Below, piece after piece: positions 7,417 to 16,754 of a stretch of 64,000 nucleotides of DNA. Position numbers and translations under genes: made by a program. Below the pieces are notes generated by a model. That model had not been told where the DNA came from. It saw only the letters and a list, made by a program, of their open reading frames with translations, and did not search any database. Each line of letters begins with the position of its first letter. The stretch's first letter is position 1. The stretch is from contig JAPYSU010000007.1 of the NCBI GenBank assembly GCA_029936425.1, forward strand, positions 77,995 to 141,994, given 5' to 3'. The stretch is from Litorimonas sp. (GTDB lineage Bacteria; Pseudomonadota; Alphaproteobacteria; Caulobacterales; Maricaulaceae).

Positions 7417-9343
7417 TTAAAATGTCGTCGATCCGGCGCTGCGCAATGGGATGATATCCGGGACGGGCTTCGGCATAGATGCGCTCCGCCCATTCGGCTT
7501 TCCCGTTTTCCTTTAGAGCGTCATAAAGACGGTAAATGAACTTCCCGCGCCCGACACTCATGAGGAAGCCTTCAAGGTCGGCATAAGCGGCTTCATAATC
7601 CGTTTTGATGGCGAGCATATACCAAGCGAAAGCTGTCTCCGCATTTTGCGTGCCTGTCAGAGAAAACGCCTTGTCCAGATCTTCATATTGCTCGGAGGCG
7701 AGATCATCTGGCAAACCATTGAGGAAATGAAGCCACTCATGCGTTGACCACTCCGCCGCTATTTCCTCAAGCTCAAATGTTGACAGATCTCCTGCTACCC
7801 AAGCGTCAGAATGCATCTGAACAGTTTCGAACGCATCGGATTGTGGATTTTTGGCCGTTTCAGGCAAGCCGGGTTCATAAACCCAAGCCTCGATTTCCGC
7901 GTCCGTTACCGCGTCTGGATAATCTGCCCGTAGATTGTCATCCAAATAATCCAAAAATGTTTCTGTCGTCACGCTCTCAAAAGCATGGTCGTTAAACCAG
8001 CTTTTAAGGAACGGATCGAACGCGTCGCGTCCGAAACGCTCTTCCAGGAAGATCAGGAAATACTGACCTTTCACATAAGCCACTTGCGAGAACGCATCAT
8101 CGGGATGAGTAATATCTGCGGGCAATTTCAGCTGCGTCAATTCTGGCCGCGCCGCTCCCGCTATATCACGCTTCAAGTCTTCCAGTGCCAGAGCCTGCTC
8201 CATGACGGCGCGGCGTTCCCCGTAAAGTTTCTCCATCACACGGTTTTCGACATAAGACGTAAAGCCTTCATTCAGCCAGGCATCGCGCCAAGTGGCATTC
8301 GTCACCAGATTGCCGGACCAGCTATGCGCGAGCTCGTGCGCGACAACATTGGTCAGACTTTTATCTCCTGCAATCAGAGTCGGAGTCATGAAAGACAGGC
8401 GCGGGTTTTCCATCCCGCCATAAGGAAAGCTAGGAGGAAGAACTATCAAGTCATAACGTCCCCAACGATAAGGCCCGTAAAGCTCTTCATTTGCTTCTTC
8501 CATAAGAGGCGTTTCAGAAAACTCTTCAGCCGCCGCATCCAGAATATATTCCTCGGCATAGACCCCGATATGGTCGTTAATCGCCTTGAATTCGATATCG
8601 CCGACGGCAATCGCGATCAAATATGACGGAATAGGCTGTGGCATCTCGAATTGATATTCGCCGTTTTCGTTTTCCTCGCCCTGCGACGCACTCATTAGGG
8701 GACGCAGCCCATCCGGCACGCGCAATGTGGCGGAATAGGTCAGTCTAACCGCCGGCGTGTCCTGTAATGGGGCCATAGTCCGGGCATTTATCGCTTGCGC
8801 TTGAGAGAAAAGGTAAGGGTCTTCCTTTCCTGCGGTTTGTTCAGGAGACAACCATTGCAAACCTTCTGCTGTCGGAGATGTTGTGTAATCGATAAGAACC
8901 TGATCTGCGTCTTCACTCAGCGGAATACGGAGCTCTTGTCCCAACACCGGATCGGCCTCTCCCAAGGTGTAGTCCTCGACCGGCATGGTCGTTTCCCCGT
9001 TGACCAGGCTGATAGAATTGATTGTCAGATCTTTGGTATCCAGCACCAAAACGTCAGTTTCTGGATCAATCCGTTCGAAATCCAAAATGGCAACACCGTC
9101 CAGCACCTTGTCTTCAAAATTCACGTCCAAATTCAAGTCGATATGAGTCAGACGCACGTCTTTGTAATTCGCGTAAGTGAATTTATCGGTTGTCTCGACC
9201 ATTGGTGTCTCGGCAACTGTTTCGACTTCAGGCGTTTCTGTTTCAGGTTGGGACGTTTGGTTGTCTCCACAAGATCCAAGAAAGAAAGCTGAAGCCAGAA
9301 GGGGGAAAGCGGCATATTTGAAAGTAGACAAAATATTCTCCAA
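7409..9343 (-). CDS. M1-family aminopeptidase lipoprotein (leukotriene A4 hydrolase-like)
   Basis: This 644-residue zinc aminopeptidase is probably exported as a lipoprotein (lipobox LGSC, Cys25). The substrate-binding motif GGMEN is at residues 309-313. The zinc site is HELAH at 336-340, with the third ligand E359 in LNEGF. A tyrosine in VAYVKG (Y423) fits the transition-state residue. The N-terminal beta-domain (55-255), catalytic domain and C-terminal helical domain (from about 510) match the leukotriene A4 hydrolase/aminopeptidase B branch. It probably trims peptides in the periplasm. It is followed by a small lipoprotein gene that overlaps its end. Confidence 0.93.
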   Translation of the reverse strand: MENILSTFKYAAFPLLASAFFLGSCGDNQTSQPETETPEVETVAETPMVETTDKFTYANYKDVRLTHIDLNLDVNFEDKVLDGVAILDFERIDPETDVLVLDTKDLTINSISLVNGETTMPVEDYTLGEADPVLGQELRIPLSEDADQVLIDYTTSPTAEGLQWLSPEQTAGKEDPYLFSQAQAINARTMAPLQDTPAVRLTYSATLRVPDGLRPLMSASQGEENENGEYQFEMPQPIPSYLIAIAVGDIEFKAINDHIGVYAEEYILDAAAEEFSETPLMEEANEELYGPYRWGRYDLIVLPPSFPYGGMENPRLSFMTPTLIAGDKSLTNVVAHELAHSWSGNLVTNATWRDAWLNEGFTSYVENRVMEKLYGERRAVMEQALALEDLKRDIAGAARPELTQLKLPADITHPDDAFSQVAYVKGQYFLIFLEERFGRDAFDPFLKSWFNDHAFESVTTETFLDYLDDNLRADYPDAVTDAEIEAWVYEPGLPETAKNPQSDAFETVQMHSDAWVAGDLSTFELEEIAAEWSTHEWLHFLNGLPDDLASEQYEDLDKAFSLTGTQNAETAFAWYMLAIKTDYEAAYADLEGFLMSVGRGKFIYRLYDALKENGKAEWAERIYAEARPGYHPIAQRRIDDILNE

Positions 9344-9369
9344 TTTAATTTATCATTTCTGTAAGCCAA

Positions 9370-10467
9370 TTAGGGGCGGGCGACAACGCCTCCTGTAATC
9401 GGGTGCGGAACGCCTGTCGTTCCCGGAAAGGAAATTGGCAAGCCCTTGACCGTGCGGACCGCCAAATAGGCAAAGGCCTGCGCTTCCAGAGCGTCTCCGT
9501 CCCAACCGACGTCCTCGGTGCTCAGGACGTTGCCATCCGTATGCATATCAAGCATCCCCATAATGGCGGGATTATGACGCCCGCCCCCGCAAACGATTAT
9601 TTTGTTCGGCGCAAAGGCTTGAAGATCACGGGAGATGGATTGCGCGCAGAAACTTGCCAAAGTTGCCGCGCCGTTTTCCAAACTCATATCCCGCATGTCT
9701 GCTAAAACATCAAAATCATATCGATCTGCCGAACGGGGTATGGGCCTTTTGAAGAAATCCCGTTCAAACCACCTAGCGATACGTTTCAGGTCAACATGGC
9801 CTTTCATGGATTGCTCCCCCGCGAAATCGTAATTCCGGGCTCCTTTCAATTCCATCCAGCTATCCAAGGGGCCATTCCCGGGCCCGCAATCTGTTGCAAT
9901 GAGAGGCTTATTGCCGTCTATCAGCGTCACATTTGAAACGCCGCCAATATTCACGACGGCGATACGGCCTTCTAATCTGGAGTAACGGCAAAGAGCTTGG
10001 TGATAGATAGGGGCCAAAGGCGCCCCCTGTCCGCCTGCTTTCACATCGGCCGTGCGAAAATCGTACACGCAAGGCACGCCAAATTTCGACGCAAGGGATT
10101 GGCCGTTACCAAGTTGCAAAGTTTGCCCCTTCACACCTTTTTGAGCAGGTTGGTGAAAAACCGTCTGACCATGATAGCCGATGATGTCTATATCTTGGGC
10201 ATTCAAAGCTTTAATGGCATCGATATGCGCCCTATCGACATAATCAGACCCCATTTGAAGTTTATTCGGTGGGGGGCCTTCGAACCGCCAGTTCAAGGCT
10301 GTTTTCACCGCCTCTTTTACTTCAATCCCATCCTCCGGGAAAGCAATACAGATTGACTTTCCAAATTCAAAAACCTCTTCACCATCTGTTTCAATGACGG
10401 CCGCATCAACTCCGTCCAGAGAGGTGCCACTCATCAAACCTAATGCTATATAACGTTTCGATTCCAT
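9370..10467 (-). CDS. anmK: Anhydro-N-acetylmuramic acid kinase
   Basis: AnmK phosphorylates and opens 1,6-anhydroMurNAc released by cell-wall turnover, giving MurNAc-6-phosphate for recycling. The phosphate-binding MSGTSLDGVDAA motif is near the N-terminus, and DCGPGN and the late CGGGRHN loop are present. About 365 residues is normal length. I chose the ATG at 10467 because it places MSGTSLDG at the family's usual distance and has an AAGG-type ribosome site. An ATG at 10485 and a TTG at 10512 are in-frame alternatives. It is divergent from tyrS with a very short shared upstream region. Confidence 0.93.
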   Translation of the reverse strand: MESKRYIALGLMSGTSLDGVDAAVIETDGEEVFEFGKSICIAFPEDGIEVKEAVKTALNWRFEGPPPNKLQMGSDYVDRAHIDAIKALNAQDIDIIGYHGQTVFHQPAQKGVKGQTLQLGNGQSLASKFGVPCVYDFRTADVKAGGQGAPLAPIYHQALCRYSRLEGRIAVVNIGGVSNVTLIDGNKPLIATDCGPGNGPLDSWMELKGARNYDFAGEQSMKGHVDLKRIARWFERDFFKRPIPRSADRYDFDVLADMRDMSLENGAATLASFCAQSISRDLQAFAPNKIIVCGGGRHNPAIMGMLDMHTDGNVLSTEDVGWDGDALEAQAFAYLAVRTVKGLPISFPGTTGVPHPITGGVVARP

Positions 10468-10534
10468 CACCTTTGCCTTTGACATGATTTTTCCGCTTGA
10501 TAGAAGCCGCAAAGTTCAAAACTAAGATGCTTTT

Positions 10535-11800
10535 ATGACCAATTACAAATCCGATTTGATGAAAACGCTGACCGAGCGGGGATTTCTCTATCAGTGCACG
10601 GACGAAGACGGGCTGGATAAAGCCGCCTCGTCTTCTGTCGTGACCGGCTATATTGGATTTGACTGCACAGCGCCGAGCCTACATGTCGGCTCTCTTGTTC
10701 AAATCATGATGCTGCGCCACCTTCAAAAATCCGGCGGGCGTCCTATTGTCTTGCTCGGCGGCGGTACGACCAAAATCGGCGATCCGTCCATGAAAGACAA
10801 AACGCGCCCGATTTTGACGGATGAGATGATTGAAGAAAACAAGGCCGGCATTAAACAGGTCTTCTCCAATTTTATAGATTTTGACGGCGATAACCCTGCC
10901 ATCCTAGTTGATAATGCGGAATGGCTGGACAATCTCGGCTATATTGAATTTCTGCGTCTCGTCGGCACCCAATTTACCATCAACCGGATGGTCACGATGG
11001 AAACCGCGAAGCGGCGACTGGAAAATGAACTTCCCATGACGTTCCTGGAGTTCAATTACCCCCTTCTGCAAAGTTATGATTTTGTTGAACTCAACAAGCG
11101 TTACGGATGCACGCTCCAACTTGGCGGCTCGGACCAGTGGGGCAACATTGTAACAGGCGTAGACCTTACGCGCCGGATGGAAGGTAATGAAGTTTACGGC
11201 TTCACCACCCCGCTCATCACAACGGCCTCGGGCGGAAAGATGGGTAAGACGGTCGATGGGGCCATTTGGCTCAATGGCGACCCGGGCCTGAGCGAACACC
11301 ATTTCCGTACCCCTTATGAATATTGGCAGTTCTGGCGTAACACGGATGACGCCGATGTCGGTCGTTTCCTACGCCTTTTCACAGCTGTGTCCCTGGACGA
11401 AATCGCCAAACTCGAAGCCCTTGAAGGCGCCGACATCAATATCGCCAAAGCGCGCTTGGCCGATGAAGCGACGACTCTTTTGCACGGCGCTAATGCCGCT
11501 AAGGAAGCCGCTGAAACAGCGAAACAGACTTTCGAGCAAGGCATGGCCGCCGAAGGGCTCCCCACTTTTGACGTTGAAAAAAGCGAGCTTGGCTCTCTGG
11601 GGGTTTTGGCGGCCACGGTCATGGCCGGATTAGCCGGATCGAACGGCGAAGCCCGCCGCCACATCAAAGCCGGGGCGCTCAAAGTGAATGACGAGAAAGT
11701 CACGACACATGAGAAAGTGCTGGAAAGTGCAGATGTAAAAGAGGGAATTATCAAACTGTCCGTTGGTAAAAAGAAACACGCCCTTTTAAAAATTGTTTGA
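10535..11800 (+). CDS. tyrS: Tyrosyl-tRNA synthetase
   Basis: This class I aminoacyl-tRNA synthetase charges tRNA-Tyr. It has 421 residues, as usual. The HIGH-type motif is HVGS at 50-53 and the KMSKS-type motif is KMGKT at 235-239. The Tyr-specific GGSDQWGN segment is at 197-204. A C-terminal S4-like RNA-binding domain occupies about residues 355-421. It is divergent from anmK and convergent with the large AsmA-type gene, with 13 bases between the stops. Confidence 0.97.
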   Translation: MTNYKSDLMKTLTERGFLYQCTDEDGLDKAASSSVVTGYIGFDCTAPSLHVGSLVQIMMLRHLQKSGGRPIVLLGGGTTKIGDPSMKDKTRPILTDEMIEENKAGIKQVFSNFIDFDGDNPAILVDNAEWLDNLGYIEFLRLVGTQFTINRMVTMETAKRRLENELPMTFLEFNYPLLQSYDFVELNKRYGCTLQLGGSDQWGNIVTGVDLTRRMEGNEVYGFTTPLITTASGGKMGKTVDGAIWLNGDPGLSEHHFRTPYEYWQFWRNTDDADVGRFLRLFTAVSLDEIAKLEALEGADINIAKARLADEATTLLHGANAAKEAAETAKQTFEQGMAAEGLPTFDVEKSELGSLGVLAATVMAGLAGSNGEARRHIKAGALKVNDEKVTTHEKVLESADVKEGIIKLSVGKKKHALLKIV

Positions 11801-11813
11801 TTCCATATTCTGA

Positions 11814-14800
11814 TTAGTCTGTGGGAGGCGCCACCTCTCCTGCTTCTTCCATCAACCGCTCAACCTCCGGCAAGTCGTCTCTTTGCTTTCGGAAAATACC
11901 TCGGAGAAAGCCGGGCGTCAGAGCCGACAGCGGATTCACAGTTATCTGAGTTGCTTCAAATGGCCCGGCCACTTGGTAACTAAGCGCAAATATTCCTTCC
12001 CCTTCCTTACCTACGAGTAAGTCCCCAATGAGAGGAAGATCGCCCAAGAGTGAGTTTGCTGTATAAGCCGGGACTAAGGCGCCGTCCAAATCCACGGTTT
12101 CATTTTTCAGGTCAATATTGCCTGCGCCCGTCATGCCGAGCGCCGGGCCATAGACCCGCGCATCCCGAACCGTCAAAACGCCATCAGAAAGTTGAAACGG
12201 TAATTCGAAGTTCTCAAAGGCAAGTCCCTCCCCAGAGAGAGTGTTAAACAAGCCCGTCAAAGATCCAAGAGAGAGCAGCTGCGCAAGTATAGGAGCGTCT
12301 TTCACTATGAAATCTGTTACGTTAACCTGGCCAACATAGCTTCCCTCTTCGCCTGGAAGCGGTAAGTTCCCCATGATTTTAAAAGCGCCGCCTTGAAGGC
12401 TGTTTATTCCTAAAAAGGCATTTGCCGCTTGTGAAGCATCGGGAAAGTTCGCCTGGACGGTTCGAACTTTGTTTGGCTGATCCGTCTCAAGACTTACAGA
12501 TAATGGCCCCGCCTCCGTGTCGGCAGATAGATCTAGCTGGGTCATGGCTTGGCCACTATGAGCATAAAAGAGCGTAGCTTGGGTTGTCGTAAATTCTGGA
12601 TCTAAGATCAATTCGTCCAAAGTCGCGCTGAGGGAAAGCGGAACGTCTAGAGCCGATGTCCGGGTTGATAAAGACCTATCCAGAATTGACGAAATGTCCA
12701 AGAGGGCGCCGTCCAAATTGGCAGACAAGACCTCCCTCTCTGCATCCGGTTTCATCACCAGTCTGGCATCCACCAAGTCTGAAACTTTGAATGTTTCAAA
12801 AACAAGTTCTCTCAAAGCAAAGTCAGAACGGAAAGCCAATTGTCCCTTTACATCCAGCTCAGGCGCTGAGAGCTCGAACGCAGATATATCAATTGAATTT
12901 TCACTTCGCGTTACAGACGCCGACAGGCTGCCCGGCTCCCCCTTTGGCTTGTTCCAATACTCGCCAATAGAAATTTCTGTTTCTTCGAGGTCCGCTAAAA
13001 TGATGGCCGATTTGATATCGGCCCCGCTTCCGGTCGCTCGAATATCGACTTGGGCTGTCCCATCCATATATTCACGAAATCCGACACCTAGTTTGTCCAG
13101 CACATCCGGGGTCATTTGGCCGGAGAGGTGATATCGTGAAGGTGTCAGACCTTCATCAAAAGTTTCCGACCACTCCATATTGGTTTGCCACGGGCCAATA
13201 TTTACCGGGCCTTTAACCTGCAAACCCGACTTGTCGACATTCAGGGATACATTCCCATTTGTCAGTTTATAGTTACCGATTTTAAAAGGCGCCGCCACAT
13301 CCGTAAAATCTCCATTGATTTCGTAGAGAATGCGGTTTTGATCAAAATACTCCAATAAGGGCCGCGTGATTTTAACGCTGACAGACCCCTGCCCGCTCAC
13401 GTCGCCGGGGTCAGTTTCATATTTATCGGCAAGCTTGAAAGGGGGTTGATTTAGCAGGCTCAGCATCTCTGACGCTCCGCCATTGGCGTTAATCGTGATG
13501 ATAATATCCCCGCCCTTGGGTTTCAAACGCGGGATTTGGATTTGGCTAGGCAAAAGCCTCAAATCACCAATTTCTCCTGTCTCAAGGGAAAAATCCAATC
13601 TGTTGTCAGTAATTTTCGCGACACCGGACGCGTTCGTCAGCGGCGTCATCGTCGAGATATATTTCACGATCCCGTCTCTAACCGTGAAATCCATGTCCAT
13701 CACTTTTTCGACTAACTCTCCGTCATCTGACCGCTCTATGTCAGCTTCAAAACTCAGGCCGTCAATGACCCCACCCTCAACAGATCGATCCAGCCAGCGA
13801 CGCGCTCCATCGGCAAATTTGATGGGCCACACCTCCAATAATTCCGGGTTTGTCAGAGGGCCTTGCACCGCGCCTTCAGCCCTTATTGCCTCGAACTGTC
13901 CTTCGTCATCTCGATCCAAGAAAACTGAAGCCACCCATTTATGCGACCCCCGGTCAAGCGTCAGTGTCTCCATATTCAGGGTTTGTGCATCCACATCGAG
14001 TCGGCCTGCAATGTCCAAACCCTTGAAATTCAGGCTCTCCTCAAAAACAGGACGGGCATCTAAAAATAGCTTCTGGAAGTTCAAATCGAAAAAAGGCGAT
14101 GAATTTATGTCGCCGTCATTTATTGCATCGAGATCCGTAAGGGCCCCTGTTGACTCAAATCTTAATTGAGGGGCAATCACGTCCAATTGCCTGATGGTCA
14201 TTTCGGCGTCGCCCGCGTTCAGGACTGCAGAGGTTCGTATTGAGTCAAATTCGAATTCACGGCCTAAATCTGCTCGATCAAATATACCCGCTTCAACTTT
14301 TAAATCTAAATCTGCTGAGGCCAGTCCACTTTCAGGCCCGTATAAAAAATTTGTATTAAGAGTAACGGGCGCGTCCAGATCCCTGACCTGCGCATAGCGT
14401 CCTTTCGTAGGACCCGAAACAGATGGGTTAAGACCTTCTGCCCGAAGGGAAACATCAAAATTATCAAATTTCGTATTAGTTGAAATCGAAAGTAATAAAG
14501 GCACTTGCTCTTCGGTTTCCGGTTGCGCCAAATTTGCAGCAAGTGACAGGTTCAAGCTTTCAGCCTGACGCTCGACATTGAGTGTCACATCACTCAATGA
14601 AGCGGCCAGACCATTCGTTGAATTTATATAATAAGCCCGAGCTTCATTAATCTCGACCGTATCAACGCCGTCCAGGTCCAAGGTCGCCCGACGACGCGAT
14701 GTGGCGCGGCGGCCTTCCCATAACGGACCAAGTCTCCCGAGATTGTCGGGCGTGCCCAAACCGGCCCGAATTCGCCCGTTTTCATCCTCCACCCAACTTA

Positions 14801-15257
14801 CAACTCCCCCTGTCAGAACCACTTTACGCGGGATCAGGTTTCCATGACGAACGTCTTTCAAAGGGAAATAACTCTGCAGAGTGGCAAAGTTCTGCAAATC
14901 TGTCCCATCATTCGCATTGATAATGATGTTCTCGCCGGTAAAAACAATATCGTCATTGGCTGGATACCAGTCGAGGCGCATAGAGGGTATCTCGACTCCG
15001 GCCCCGGCAACCGTCTCGGTAAAAAGTTGACCCAATACCCCGCGTGCACTTGAGATATCCAAAGATTGCTGTGACAAAAACCAGGACAAGGCGAAGAGCC
15101 AGACTACAGCCACGCCCATAATGACGGCGCCAAGCTCCGCACTCAGACGCCATAACCGATAGCCAATCCGCCTGAGCCAGAAGAGGGTTTTCGAGTCGCT
15201 CTTGGTGTGTTCAATAGGCGAAGCATCCGGCTTTATATGTCGTGCTTCTTCTGTCAT
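11814..15257 (-). CDS. AsmA/YhdP-type protein (DUF3971 and AsmA-like C-terminal)
   Basis: This 1147-residue protein has a cytoplasmic N-terminus, one transmembrane helix (about residues 42-62) and a very long beta-rich periplasmic part. It has the layout of the YhdP/AsmA superfamily: a DUF3971-like middle and an AsmA-type C-terminal region ending in FDGTxxxxG-like repeats (GAGNIDLKNETVDLDGAL near 1060). E. coli YhdP and TamB are thought to bridge phospholipids between the inner and outer membranes. A similar role is likely here, but the assignment rests on architecture. A second AsmA protein lies at 49378-52404. It is transcribed away from bcp. Confidence 0.85.
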   Translation of the reverse strand: MTEEARHIKPDASPIEHTKSDSKTLFWLRRIGYRLWRLSAELGAVIMGVAVVWLFALSWFLSQQSLDISSARGVLGQLFTETVAGAGVEIPSMRLDWYPANDDIVFTGENIIINANDGTDLQNFATLQSYFPLKDVRHGNLIPRKVVLTGGVVSWVEDENGRIRAGLGTPDNLGRLGPLWEGRRATSRRRATLDLDGVDTVEINEARAYYINSTNGLAASLSDVTLNVERQAESLNLSLAANLAQPETEEQVPLLLSISTNTKFDNFDVSLRAEGLNPSVSGPTKGRYAQVRDLDAPVTLNTNFLYGPESGLASADLDLKVEAGIFDRADLGREFEFDSIRTSAVLNAGDAEMTIRQLDVIAPQLRFESTGALTDLDAINDGDINSSPFFDLNFQKLFLDARPVFEESLNFKGLDIAGRLDVDAQTLNMETLTLDRGSHKWVASVFLDRDDEGQFEAIRAEGAVQGPLTNPELLEVWPIKFADGARRWLDRSVEGGVIDGLSFEADIERSDDGELVEKVMDMDFTVRDGIVKYISTMTPLTNASGVAKITDNRLDFSLETGEIGDLRLLPSQIQIPRLKPKGGDIIITINANGGASEMLSLLNQPPFKLADKYETDPGDVSGQGSVSVKITRPLLEYFDQNRILYEINGDFTDVAAPFKIGNYKLTNGNVSLNVDKSGLQVKGPVNIGPWQTNMEWSETFDEGLTPSRYHLSGQMTPDVLDKLGVGFREYMDGTAQVDIRATGSGADIKSAIILADLEETEISIGEYWNKPKGEPGSLSASVTRSENSIDISAFELSAPELDVKGQLAFRSDFALRELVFETFKVSDLVDARLVMKPDAEREVLSANLDGALLDISSILDRSLSTRTSALDVPLSLSATLDELILDPEFTTTQATLFYAHSGQAMTQLDLSADTEAGPLSVSLETDQPNKVRTVQANFPDASQAANAFLGINSLQGGAFKIMGNLPLPGEEGSYVGQVNVTDFIVKDAPILAQLLSLGSLTGLFNTLSGEGLAFENFELPFQLSDGVLTVRDARVYGPALGMTGAGNIDLKNETVDLDGALVPAYTANSLLGDLPLIGDLLVGKEGEGIFALSYQVAGPFEATQITVNPLSALTPGFLRGIFRKQRDDLPEVERLMEEAGEVAPPTD

Positions 15258-15339
15258 GCTGGAAATCGCTCTAGCCTACCGTTTTCTGTCTGGCTATGGG
15301 CGTGTCTGTAATTGAACTGCCATAGAATGAGAGCCTGAT

Positions 15340-15807
15340 ATGAGTGAATTGAAAATTGGTGACACTGCCCCGGACTTCGAACTGGAAGGCGACGGAGGTA
15401 AAACTCTAAAACTGAAAGATTACAAAGGCCAGTCTGTAGTCCTTTATTTTTATCCCAAAGATGACACGCCCGGCTGCACGAAGGAGGCAATTCAATTTAC
15501 AGAGATGAAGGATGAGTTTGAAGCACAAAATTGTGCGATTATCGGGATATCAAAAGATACGGCTCAAAAACATGACAAATTTATTGCCAAGCACGATTTG
15601 AAACTTCGCCTTGGCGCAGATGTCGATGGTAACGTCGTAGAAAAATACGGCGTTTGGGTCGAAAAGAATATGTATGGGAAAAAATATATGGGAATCCAGC
15701 GGGCGACCTTCCTGATTGGTCCTGATCAGAAAATTCAACAAATCTGGCCTAAAGTACGCGTAAAGGGCCATGTAGAGGCTGTCTTAGAAGAAGTTAAAAG
15801 CGCCTAA
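15340..15807 (+). CDS. bcp: Bcp-type thioredoxin-dependent peroxiredoxin
   Basis: This cytoplasmic peroxiredoxin (PrxQ/BCP subfamily) reduces peroxides with its peroxidatic cysteine C46 in DDTPGCTKEA. The protein has 155 residues, normal for the family. Many members have the resolving cysteine five residues later, but here that position is isoleucine (I51). Only C65 remains as an intramolecular candidate, so it may act in the 1-Cys mode. The ferritin-like DUF455 gene follows 17 bases downstream and is probably co-transcribed. Confidence 0.95.
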   Translation: MSELKIGDTAPDFELEGDGGKTLKLKDYKGQSVVLYFYPKDDTPGCTKEAIQFTEMKDEFEAQNCAIIGISKDTAQKHDKFIAKHDLKLRLGADVDGNVVEKYGVWVEKNMYGKKYMGIQRATFLIGPDQKIQQIWPKVRVKGHVEAVLEEVKSA

Positions 15808-15824
15808 GCAAACCCATAATTAAA

Positions 15825-16640
15825 ATGACTTTCAATCCAATCGATCAAAGCTGCGCTGTTTTAAACGCTTCGGCGCCCGAAGAAAAAGCGGCGTTGGCTC
15901 TGTCTATGCGCTCTCAGTGGGAGAGAGCGGAGAAAAGGCCTTACCAATCAGAACTCATGCCGGGCGACCGTCCCGGACGGCCTGTTAAGCCTGAGCTTGT
16001 TCTACCCGGTGAGGTTCCCCGCCGCCGCCTTGGCTCCCCTCAAGGCCGCGCCGCTCTTTTACACGCCATTTCACATATCGAGCTAAATGCAATTGATCTT
16101 GCGGCGGACATGATAGCGCGTTTTGCAAGGCATCCACTGATAGCCCCGGAACTCCAGACTGACTTTATAGAAGATTGGAGCCGGGTTTGCGCGGAAGAGG
16201 CAAAGCATTTCAATCTATTATCCGACAGGCTAAAAACTCTCGGCGTCGAATATGGTGACTTTCCAGCGCATAACGGCCTTTGGGACGCGGCGTATAAAAC
16301 TCGCCATCAAATTGCAGCGCGACTTGCTATCGCTCCTATGGTTTTGGAGGCGAGAGGCCTTGATGTGACCCCCGGCATGATTAAAAAGCTGGAACGCGTG
16401 CAGGACAAAGAAAGCGTCGCGGTTCTGAAAGTCATCTATGAAGACGAAATCGGTCATGTCAAAATCGGGGCTAAATGGTTCCAACGAATCGCTGAATTGG
16501 AGGGCGAAAAGCCCCGTCCCTACTTCCATAAGCTGGTCAGGGAGCATTTTGCAGGGCAGTTGAAGCCGCCATTTAATGTACAAGCCCGCACTTTAGCGGG
16601 GTTAACGGAAGATTATTACGCCCCGTTAGCGATTTGTTAA
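15825..16640 (+). CDS. DUF455 ferritin-like protein
   Basis: This 271-residue protein belongs to the DUF455 (COG2833) family, which has a ferritin-like four-helix fold. The helices carry the expected metal-type residues: SHIELNAIDL near 85, CAEEAKHF near 127 and YEDEIGHVKIG near 208. These make two E...ExxH-like pairs, consistent with a di-iron site. The cellular substrate is not established. It follows bcp closely, which suggests joint expression in peroxide or iron handling (inference). Confidence 0.88.
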   Translation: MTFNPIDQSCAVLNASAPEEKAALALSMRSQWERAEKRPYQSELMPGDRPGRPVKPELVLPGEVPRRRLGSPQGRAALLHAISHIELNAIDLAADMIARFARHPLIAPELQTDFIEDWSRVCAEEAKHFNLLSDRLKTLGVEYGDFPAHNGLWDAAYKTRHQIAARLAIAPMVLEARGLDVTPGMIKKLERVQDKESVAVLKVIYEDEIGHVKIGAKWFQRIAELEGEKPRPYFHKLVREHFAGQLKPPFNVQARTLAGLTEDYYAPLAIC

Positions 16641-16723
16641 TGCAGTTTAACGACGCTTAACAACATTATAACAGTTCTTAACGTGCAAAATCGCTTGAAC
16701 TGGATATGACGTTTTGGTCTAAG
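16637..16723 (+). promoter_or_regulatory. Upstream region of the M23-bactofilin pair: TTAA array and promoter
   Basis: Three TTAA tetramers lie at 16637, 16647 and 16657, exactly one helical turn apart, with a fourth at 16678. A possible promoter follows: TTGAAC (16695-16700), 17 bases, TCTAAG (16718-16723). The array resembles CtrA-type half-sites, but the spacer is six bases, not seven. A cell-cycle input is therefore only suggested. Confidence 0.35.
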
Positions 16724-16754
16724 GAGTGAAATCAAAGCATGCGGATGGGGAATC

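Noticed and set aside
7985..9292. Plus-strand open frames opposite the M1 peptidase
   Set aside because: The opposite strand has a full-length protein with all catalytic motifs, and the plus frames have no recognisable domain.
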